DNA of 64,000 nucleotides, taken from Candidatus Pullichristensenella stercorigallinarum (GTDB lineage: Bacteria > Bacillota > Clostridia > Christensenellales > Aristaeellaceae). The DNA lies in NCBI GenBank assembly GCA_018712945.1, contig DVFZ01000103.1, positions 28,652 through 92,651 on the forward strand, read 5' to 3'. The notes beneath the pieces are model-generated. The model ran no database searches, was not told the origin of the DNA, and worked only from the letters and a program-made list of their open reading frames with translations. Both the position numbers and the translations under genes were made by a program. Shown piece by piece: positions 58,374 through 64,000 of this stretch; position 1 is the stretch's first letter; every line of letters begins with the position of its first letter.

Positions 58374-59684
58374 TCAATTCCTCAATTCGTATTGGTCGAT
58401 AATCTGGTCGAGCGCTTCCAGGGCGCGCTCGGAGAGTTTTGCGTAGCGGTTGCGCTTGCCCTTTACGCGCATGGGCAGCGCGTCGAGTATGCCAAAGTTG
58501 GCGTTCATGGGCTGGAAGTCGGAAGAGGGCGTGCGCACATGGCGCTCCAGCGCCCCCAGCACGGTCTGGCCGCCGAAATCCGGCTCGGTTTCGCCGCGCA
58601 GGGCCTTATACAGCCCGATGGCGGCCACCATGCCGCTGGCGGCGGATTCCATATAGCCCTCCACGCCGGTGAGCTGGCCGGCAAAGCGGATGCGCGGCTC
58701 CGCTTGCAGGGCGTAATTGCGGCCGAGGATGTCCGGCGAGCGCAAAAAGGTGTTGCGGTGCATGACCCCATAGCGGACAAATTCCGCGTTTTCAAGGCCG
58801 GGAATCATGGAAAATACGCGCTTTTGCTCGCCCCATTTGAGCCGCGTCTGGAAGCCCACGAGGTTGTAGAGTGTGCCTTGCTCGTTTTCCTGGCGGAGCT
58901 GCACCACGGCATAAGGTTCTTTCCCCGTGCGCGGGTCAACGAGCCCTACCGGTTTGAGCGGCCCAAAGGCCAGCGTCTGCCGGCCGCGCGCGGCGAGGAT
59001 TTCCACGGCCAGACAGCCCTCAAACACCAGTTTCTTTTCAAAATCGTGCACCTCGGCCAATTCCGCGCCGGTGAGGGCGTCGTAAAAGGCGTTGTATTCC
59101 GCCTCGGTCATCGGGCAGTTCAAGTAGTCGGCGCCCTTTTCATAGCGCGAAGCGCGAAACACCTTGTCCATATTGATGGATTCGGCGGTGACGATGGGCG
59201 CGGCGGCGTCGAAAAAGTGCAGCGCCTTCAGCCCCGGCAGCGCTTGCAGCGCCCCGGTGAGCGCCGGGTCGGTGAGCGGCCCGGTGGCGATGATGGAGGG
59301 CGCTTCGGGCAGGCTTTCCACCAGCGCCGTTTCAAAGGAGACGAGCGGATGCGCCGTCAATTCCCTGGTGATATAGTCGGAAAAACGGTCGCGATCCACG
59401 GCCAGCGCTCCGCCCGCGGGCACGCGCGAGGCGTCCGCGGCGCGCAGGGTCAATGAATCCAGGCGGCGCATTTCCGCCTTCAAAAGCCCGGAGGCGTTGG
59501 TGAGATGCTCAGCCTTGAGGGAGTTGGAGCACACCAGCTCCGCAAAGCCGTTCATGTGATGGGCGGGGGAGAACTTCTCCGGCTTCATATCCACAAGCCG
59601 CACGTTTACGCCCCGCCGCGCCAACTGCCAGGCCGCCTCACAGCCCGCCAGCCCTGCGCCGACAATGGTGACGTTATTCGTCAT
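58374..59684 (-). CDS. trmFO: Methylenetetrahydrofolate-tRNA (uracil-5-)-methyltransferase
   Basis: The ATG at 59684 follows GAGGCGCAAA and overlaps the end of topA by 11 bp, giving 436 residues. [20 protein letters not shown] is the FAD-binding site, [20 protein letters not shown] and [20 protein letters not shown] are TrmFO hallmarks. It makes ribothymidine at position 54 of tRNA using folate and FADH2. TrmFO next to topA is a conserved Firmicute arrangement. Confidence 0.96.
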   Translation of the reverse strand: MTNNVTIVGAGLAGCEAAWQLARRGVNVRLVDMKPEKFSPAHHMNGFAELVCSNSLKAEHLTNASGLLKAEMRRLDSLTLRAADASRVPAGGALAVDRDRFSDYITRELTAHPLVSFETALVESLPEAPSIIATGPLTDPALTGALQALPGLKALHFFDAAAPIVTAESINMDKVFRASRYEKGADYLNCPMTEAEYNAFYDALTGAELAEVHDFEKKLVFEGCLAVEILAARGRQTLAFGPLKPVGLVDPRTGKEPYAVVQLRQENEQGTLYNLVGFQTRLKWGEQKRVFSMIPGLENAEFVRYGVMHRNTFLRSPDILGRNYALQAEPRIRFAGQLTGVEGYMESAASGMVAAIGLYKALRGETEPDFGGQTVLGALERHVRTPSSDFQPMNANFGILDALPMRVKGKRNRYAKLSERALEALDQIIDQYELRN

Positions 59685-61770
59685 TTTGCGCCTCGACCTC
59701 CACGCGATGGCGGCAGGTTTCGTTTGTACACACATGGAAGTGCGTATCCTTGGGGCCGCGCTTGTAGACCATGCGGGAACCGCACACTGGGCATTTTTCG
59801 TTGACCGGGCGGTCCCAGGATACGAAATCGCATTCCGGATAGCGCTCGCAGCCGTAGAACTTGCGCCCCTTGCGGCTGATCCGCTCCAGCAGCTGCGCGC
59901 CGCACTGCGGGCAGGGCACGCCGATGCTCTTGGGCAGGGCCAGCGTGTGGCGGCAGGCGGGGAAATTGGGGCAGGCGAGGAATTTGCCATAGCGGCTCAT
60001 TTTATAGACCATCATCGCCCCGCACTTTTCGCAGGGGATATCGGACACCTGATCCTCAATAGATATCTTTTCGATGCTCGCCTCGGCCTTTTCCAGATCC
60101 TTTTCAAAGGGCCCGTAAAAGTCGCGCACTACGGCGTGCCAGTCTACATCGCCGCTTTCCACCTCGTCCAGCTTTTCCTCCATGCCGGCGGTAAACTGTA
60201 TGTTGACGATATCGGGGAAGTTTTTGCACATCAGGTCGTTGACGATCTTGCCAAGCTCCGTGGGGATGAGGCGCTTGTTTTCGCGCGCCACATAGCCGCG
60301 GGTAATGATGGTGGAGATCGTCGGCGCGTAGGTGGAGGGGCGGCCGATGCCCTTTTCCTCCAGGGCGCGCACCAGCGAAGCCTCCGTATAGCGGGGCGGC
60401 GGCTGGGTAAAGCGCTGCTCGCCGGAAACGTCGATGAGCGCGGCACCCATACCCTCCTCCAAGGCCGGGAGCTGCATGTCCTTTTCCTCCACCGTGTCGT
60501 CGAGGACTTCTTCATACACCACGGTAAATCCGGCAAACTTCATCTTCTGCCCGGCCAGGTGGAAGGTCAGGCCGTTTTCGCCGGCAATGTCCGCCGAAAG
60601 CGTATCAAAGATGGCCGGGGTCATCTGGCTGGAGACGAAGCGGTCATAAATCAGCCGGTAAAGGCGGAACTGGTCGCGCGTGAGCGAGGACTTGATGTCC
60701 TCGGGGCGGCGGGAGATATCCGTGGGGCGGATGGCCTCGTGCGCGTCCTGCGCGGTCTTGCGGCTCTTGTAGATGTTCGGCTCGGCGGGCAGGTAGGCCT
60801 CGCCATAGGTGTTTAAGATCATCTCACGCACGGCGGAAAGCGCCTCGTCGGAGATGCGCGTGGAGTCCGTGCGGATATAGGTTACAAGACCCTGCGAACC
60901 TTCGCCCTCCAGTTCCACGCCTTCGTAGAGCTGCTGGGCGATCTGCATGGTTTTGCCGGTATTGAAGTTGAGCTTGCGCGAAGCCTCCTGCTGGAGGTTC
61001 GAGGTGGTAAACGGCGCGGCGGGCAGCTTGCGGCGCTCGCTTTTTTTGATGTTGCATACGCAATAACCGCCCTCTTTGGCGCGGGCAAGCAGCGCGTCGC
61101 AGTCCGCGCGGGTGTGTATTTCCATCTTTTCGCCGTTTTCGCCATAGAAGCGCGCCGTCAGCTCCGCCCCGCCCACCTGGAAGCGGCCAGCGACGTTGTA
61201 ATACTCCTCGGGAATGAACGTATCAATTTCATTCTCCCGGTCGCAGATCATTTTTGCCGCCACAGACTGCACACGCCCGGCGGACAGGCCCTTTTTGACC
61301 TTGGCCCAGAGGATGGGGCTGATTTTGTAGCCCACCAGGCGGTCGAGCACGCGCCGCGCCTGCTGGGCGTTGACGCGGTCGATATCAATGCCGCGCGGGT
61401 TCTTAACGGCGGCCTTGACCGCCTTCATGGTCACCTCGTTGAACTCAATGCGGCAGGGCGATTGTTCGTCGATGCCCAACACGTTGGCCAGATGCCAGGA
61501 AATGGCTTCTCCCTCGCGGTCCGGGTCGGTGGCGAGATAGACCTTCGAGGCCGAGCGCGCTTCCTTGCGGATGCGGTTGAGGATGTCGCCGCGCCCACGA
61601 ATGGTGATATACTTCGGCTCGAAGTTGTTTTCCGGAGAGACGCCGATTTGCGATTTGGGAAGGTCGCGCACGTGCCCCTGCGAAGCCTCCACTTTATAGC
61701 CACGGCCGAGGAATTTTGCGATGGTTTTCGCCTTGGCCGGGGATTCCACGATTACCAGTTTTGTCGCCAT
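59674..61770 (-). CDS. topA: DNA topoisomerase I
   Basis: The 698-residue protein begins with the Toprim domain (LVIVESPAKAKTIAKFLGRG, TDPDREGEAISWHL), has the catalytic Tyr298 in TYIRTDSTRIS, and ends with three zinc-ribbon modules (CEKCGAM...CPNFPAC; CPQCGAQ...CERYPEC; CPVCGSR...CTNETC). It relaxes negative supercoils. GGAGGCTTGA precedes the ATG. It lies 23 bp after dprA. Confidence 0.97.
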   Translation of the reverse strand: MATKLVIVESPAKAKTIAKFLGRGYKVEASQGHVRDLPKSQIGVSPENNFEPKYITIRGRGDILNRIRKEARSASKVYLATDPDREGEAISWHLANVLGIDEQSPCRIEFNEVTMKAVKAAVKNPRGIDIDRVNAQQARRVLDRLVGYKISPILWAKVKKGLSAGRVQSVAAKMICDRENEIDTFIPEEYYNVAGRFQVGGAELTARFYGENGEKMEIHTRADCDALLARAKEGGYCVCNIKKSERRKLPAAPFTTSNLQQEASRKLNFNTGKTMQIAQQLYEGVELEGEGSQGLVTYIRTDSTRISDEALSAVREMILNTYGEAYLPAEPNIYKSRKTAQDAHEAIRPTDISRRPEDIKSSLTRDQFRLYRLIYDRFVSSQMTPAIFDTLSADIAGENGLTFHLAGQKMKFAGFTVVYEEVLDDTVEEKDMQLPALEEGMGAALIDVSGEQRFTQPPPRYTEASLVRALEEKGIGRPSTYAPTISTIITRGYVARENKRLIPTELGKIVNDLMCKNFPDIVNIQFTAGMEEKLDEVESGDVDWHAVVRDFYGPFEKDLEKAEASIEKISIEDQVSDIPCEKCGAMMVYKMSRYGKFLACPNFPACRHTLALPKSIGVPCPQCGAQLLERISRKGRKFYGCERYPECDFVSWDRPVNEKCPVCGSRMVYKRGPKDTHFHVCTNETCRHRVEVEAQNDE

Positions 61771-61793
61771 TCAAGCCTCCATGAAAAAACCTA

Positions 61794-62888
61794 CTATTGA
61801 TACGCCCGGTAAATTCCACCCGGCGCTTTTACGATTATGCCCCGAAGCTCGAGGCTTGTCAAGAGCGAATTGAGTTTTGATGCGGGAAATTTACTTAGAG
61901 CCGACAATTCGTCGAAGGAAAGCTCCTGTTCGCACAGGGCATCGTACAGGGAACGCTCATCTTCGTCCAGCTCGATTTCCCGTCCTTTGGCCGCGCTCCT
62001 GGCGGGACGGACACCCCAACGGTAGTGTTCGAGAATGTCCCAGGCAGACAGGGCCGGGTTTGCGCCGTCGAAGATCAGGCGGTTGGGCGCGGCGCTGAGC
62101 GGCGCGTAGATGGAGCCAGGCACGGCGAATACGTCCCGCCCCTGCTCGATGGCCAGTCCTGCCGTGATCATTGCCCCGGAAGTCTGCGAACCTTCCACCA
62201 GCAAAACGCCCTGGCAAAGGCCGCTGATGATGCGGTTGCGGGCCGGGAAATTGCCCGGCGCGGGCCGCGTCCCAGGCGCAAGCTCGGAAATGACCGCCCC
62301 GCCGGAGGCGAGGATGCGCGAGACCAAATCCTCGTTCTCCGGAGGATAAATTACGTCCGCGCCGCTGCCGAGCACGGCGATGGTCGTCCCGCCACCCTCG
62401 AGCGCGCCCTCGTGGGCACAGGTATCCACGCCGCGCGCCAGGCCGCTGACCATGCATACATTTTCACGGGCGAGCGCGGCGGCGAACTCCCGGGCGGCGC
62501 GCTTGCCGTCGCGCGTGGCCCGCCGGGAACCGACAATGGCGAACATGCGCTCTGCCGCAAGCGAAGCCTCGCCGCGCACATACAGAGTTGGCGGCGGGTC
62601 GTGAATCTCTCCCAATGCCTGGGGATAATCCTCGCTGATGCGGGGTACGGCGCGCATGCCCGCACGCTCCATATTGGCAAACAGGCGGAAGAAGTATGCC
62701 TCTGAGCGCGCATCGCGCAGGCTTTTGAGTGTTTTTGGCCCGAGAAAGGCCATTTCCGCATCGCCTGCGTTGTCCCATACGGCGCGCGCGTCTCCGTACT
62801 GGCTCAAAAGACGGTAAAACCGCCGTGGGCCGATGCCGTCCACGCTGGAGAGCCAAATCCAGTATTGCTCCATAACGCTGTATTCCAT
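61794..62888 (-). CDS. dprA: DNA processing protein DprA
   Basis: The ATG at 62888 follows GGGGGTAGCC, giving 364 residues. The Rossmann-like core has FAIVGSRRATRDGKRAAREF, SGLARGVDTCAHEGAL and PGTRPAPGNFPARNRIISGL, and a winged-helix DML1-type domain closes the protein (SALSKFPASKLNSLLTSLEL). It loads RecA on incoming single-stranded DNA during transformation. It starts 3 bp after the comM fragment. Confidence 0.95.
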   Translation of the reverse strand: MEYSVMEQYWIWLSSVDGIGPRRFYRLLSQYGDARAVWDNAGDAEMAFLGPKTLKSLRDARSEAYFFRLFANMERAGMRAVPRISEDYPQALGEIHDPPPTLYVRGEASLAAERMFAIVGSRRATRDGKRAAREFAAALARENVCMVSGLARGVDTCAHEGALEGGGTTIAVLGSGADVIYPPENEDLVSRILASGGAVISELAPGTRPAPGNFPARNRIISGLCQGVLLVEGSQTSGAMITAGLAIEQGRDVFAVPGSIYAPLSAAPNRLIFDGANPALSAWDILEHYRWGVRPARSAAKGREIELDEDERSLYDALCEQELSFDELSALSKFPASKLNSLLTSLELRGIIVKAPGGIYRAYQ

Positions 62889-62890
62889 GG

Positions 62891-63538
62891 CTACCCCCAA
62901 TACTTGCGGTCGAGCGTGCGGTACTGCACAGCTTCGGAGACGTGATCCTCGTCAATCACATCCGCGTCCGCCAGGTCGGCAATGGTGCGCGCCACCTTGA
63001 GAATGCGCGTGTAGGCACGGTTGGAAAAGTTCAGTTTTTCGCTGGAAAGCTCCAGCAGGGCGCGCGCCGCGTCCGTCATCGGGCAGGCACGGTTGAGCGT
63101 GCGGGCGTTGAGGTGGGCGTTGATGCGCAAATCGCCGGGATAATCTTTATACCGCTGCCGCTGCCGCTTACGCGCGGCCTCCACGCGCTGGCGGATGGCG
63201 GCGGACGGCTCCTCGTCTGACGGGCCGGAAAGCCGCTCGGCGGGGATGGATTCCACCTCGATGTGCATATCAATGCGGTCGAGCAGCGGGCCGGAAATGC
63301 GGTTCAAATAGCGGCGGATTTGCATCGGAGAACAGCGGCAAGGCTGCGTGCGGCTGCCAAGGTTGCCGCATGGGCATGGGTTCATCGAACACACCAGCGT
63401 AAACTGCGCCGGATAGGTGGCTTGCGCGCTTACCCGCGCCACAGTGACAAAGCCATCCTCCAGGGGTTGGCGCAGGGCTTCGAGCACATCGCGGCGGTAT
63501 TCGGGCAGTTCGTCCAGAAACAAAACGCCTGCCGAACG
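62891..63538 (-). pseudogene. comM: comM/YifB AAA ATPase, C-terminal fragment only
   Basis: The frame encodes about 215 residues that match the C-terminal half of ComM (Mg-chelatase-like ATPase, normally about 500): GVLFLDELPEYRRDVLEALR, RQPLEDGFVTVARV, VCSMNPCPCGN, GPLLDRIDMHIEVESIP, FSNRAYTRILKVARTIADL. The homology stops upstream of RSAGVLFLDELPEY, where the frame meets TAA at 63541-63539 and the sequence changes to AT-rich DNA. The N-terminal domain and Walker A are missing. Either an element has inserted here or the DNA was rearranged or misassembled. A TTG at 63523 could start a truncated protein. Confidence 0.88.
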
Positions 63539-63685
63539 TTACAATCAATACAAACGCGGGAAAAGGATATACCCTTTTAGAGTGTCCATAAAGAAGGATA
63601 TTTACCCCCCTGTTCCCATAGATGTTTGGACATTTAATGAAGGCATTCCTCCCCTAGTGGTGTTTTTGGATTTTGCTTAGAATAA

Positions 63686-63714
63686 ATAATAGCACATAGA
63701 ATGGAAAAAAACAA
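63686..63714 (-). promoter_or_regulatory. Outward promoter near the element end
   Basis: On the minus strand TTGTTT (63709-63714) and TATTAT (63686-63691) are 17 bp apart and point toward the comM fragment and dprA. It could drive the leftward block that lost its own promoter. Confidence 0.45.
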
Positions 63715-63804
63715 CTATTATATGCACATATCCGCTTTACTGCCGAATTCGTGCTTTTCGGCGGTTGTATTTCGAATCAGATTCCATTTTTTACGATAAT
63801 AAAA

Positions 63805-63837
63805 GCGAGCACCGGCGATTAAAGCACCAATACTCGC
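63805..63837 (-). terminator. Terminator after the 50-residue ORF
   Basis: On the minus strand GCGAGTATTGGTGC pairs imperfectly with GCCGGTGCTCGC, followed by TTTTATTAT. It starts right after the stop codon of the small gene at 63840. Confidence 0.6.
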
Positions 63838-63839
63838 AT

Positions 63840-63992
63840 CTAAGTATTTTCATCCGATAACATATCAAGTAACGCGCTGAACACTTTGCGTTTCTCATCT
63901 GACATGGCGTTCCAACGGTTGATCACATGCTGCTGTTCGGCAGTTAGGGTGACGATGTTCCCGTCCTCTTCCGTGGCGAAAAATTGTGCCAT
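63840..63992 (-). CDS. Small hypothetical protein of the inserted element
   Basis: A 50-codon leftward frame begins at ATG 63992: MAQFFATEEDGNIVTLTAEQ, then QHVINRWNAMSDEKRKVFSA and LLDMLSDENT. It is hydrophilic, helical and complete. Similar short proteins occur, as far as I recall, near recombinases and plasmid-type genes in gut Clostridia, which supports a mobile origin. The ribosome binding site would lie at or beyond the window edge. Function is unknown. Confidence 0.55.
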   Translation of the reverse strand: MAQFFATEEDGNIVTLTAEQQHVINRWNAMSDEKRKVFSALLDMLSDENT

Positions 63993-64000
63993 GGTAATTC

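Larger units (their letters stand above)
63539..64000. mobile_element. End of foreign-looking DNA inserted in comM (continues past right edge)
   Basis: From the point where comM breaks off, the sequence is much more AT-rich than the block to its left and encodes only a short protein at the right edge. It has its own leftward promoter (63686-63714) and terminator. No integrase, transposase or att repeat can be seen in the available 460 bp. An integrated element such as a prophage or ICE is the best reading. The stretch 63542-63800 holds only tiny frames, one of them MSKHLWEQGGKYPSLWTL near 63634-63578. Confidence 0.6.

Noticed and set aside
56602..58446. A 614-codon frame antisense to hslU and hslV
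   Set aside because: Spans two well-defined genes on the other strand and has no domain pattern.

Overview
The window looks like a chromosomal segment of a GC-rich, spore-forming Firmicute of the class Clostridia. The support is a complete-looking spoIIIAA-AH operon, a proline-type T-box, an M-box magnesium riboswitch, RNase J, YlbF, MltG, two Asp23-family proteins and Gram-positive ribosome binding sites throughout. Nothing here fixes the genus; a gut lineage near Christensenellales or Oscillospirales is a guess. Intergenic spaces are short, and long antisense open frames are a side effect of high GC.

Layout. 1-5.7 kb: a cut-off gene, two AraC regulators, an aldo/keto reductase-like Fe-S protein, then a TetR regulator and a cation/proton antiporter in one autoregulated unit. 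5.7-7.8 kb: an HTH/LexA-fold regulator, PHP and HD hydrolase operon. 8-10.5 kb: a C45-type amidohydrolase and two secreted proteins, one with a long Ala/Thr/Asp insertion. 10.5-12.1 kb: an IS1182-type insertion sequence. 12.1-15.3 kb: L-fucose isomerase divergent from an MFS permease. 15.3-20.2 kb: M-box, leader ORF, MgtA and a CNNM/CorC protein, a magnesium locus. 20.2-30 kb: CapA-like and secreted proteins, then leftward mltG-ylbF, RNase J, thioredoxin-rseC and glgB, and a rightward ECF S-component.

30.1-46.4 kb is a long rightward core block: spoIIIAA-AH, then asp23, amaP-like, nusB, tsaD-like, folD, xseA, xseB, ispA, dxs, tlyA, nadK, argR and recN. These genes overlap or nearly touch, as in other Clostridia. 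46.5-56.3 kb is mixed: sugar O-acetyltransferase, T-box/proS, an iron/cobalamin-type ABC importer without its binding protein, a PH-domain protein, an MBL hydrolase, a Vat-like streptogramin acetyltransferase, an AT-rich gap with one small membrane protein, and a sugar nucleotidyltransferase fused to a degenerate phosphomutase. 56.4-63.5 kb is a leftward block hslU-hslV-trmFO-topA-dprA-comM.

Most notable: comM is cut at 63,538 and joined to AT-rich foreign-looking DNA running off the right edge; a 200-bp repeat occurs twice (3.5 and 22.3 kb) without indels, with conserved stem-loops and flanking hairpins; a run of perfect hairpins lies downstream of glgB; the M-box is followed by a 24-codon ORF and a second terminator; and several proteins keep a fold but have lost catalytic residues. 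I found no rRNA, tRNA, CRISPR array or replication origin.
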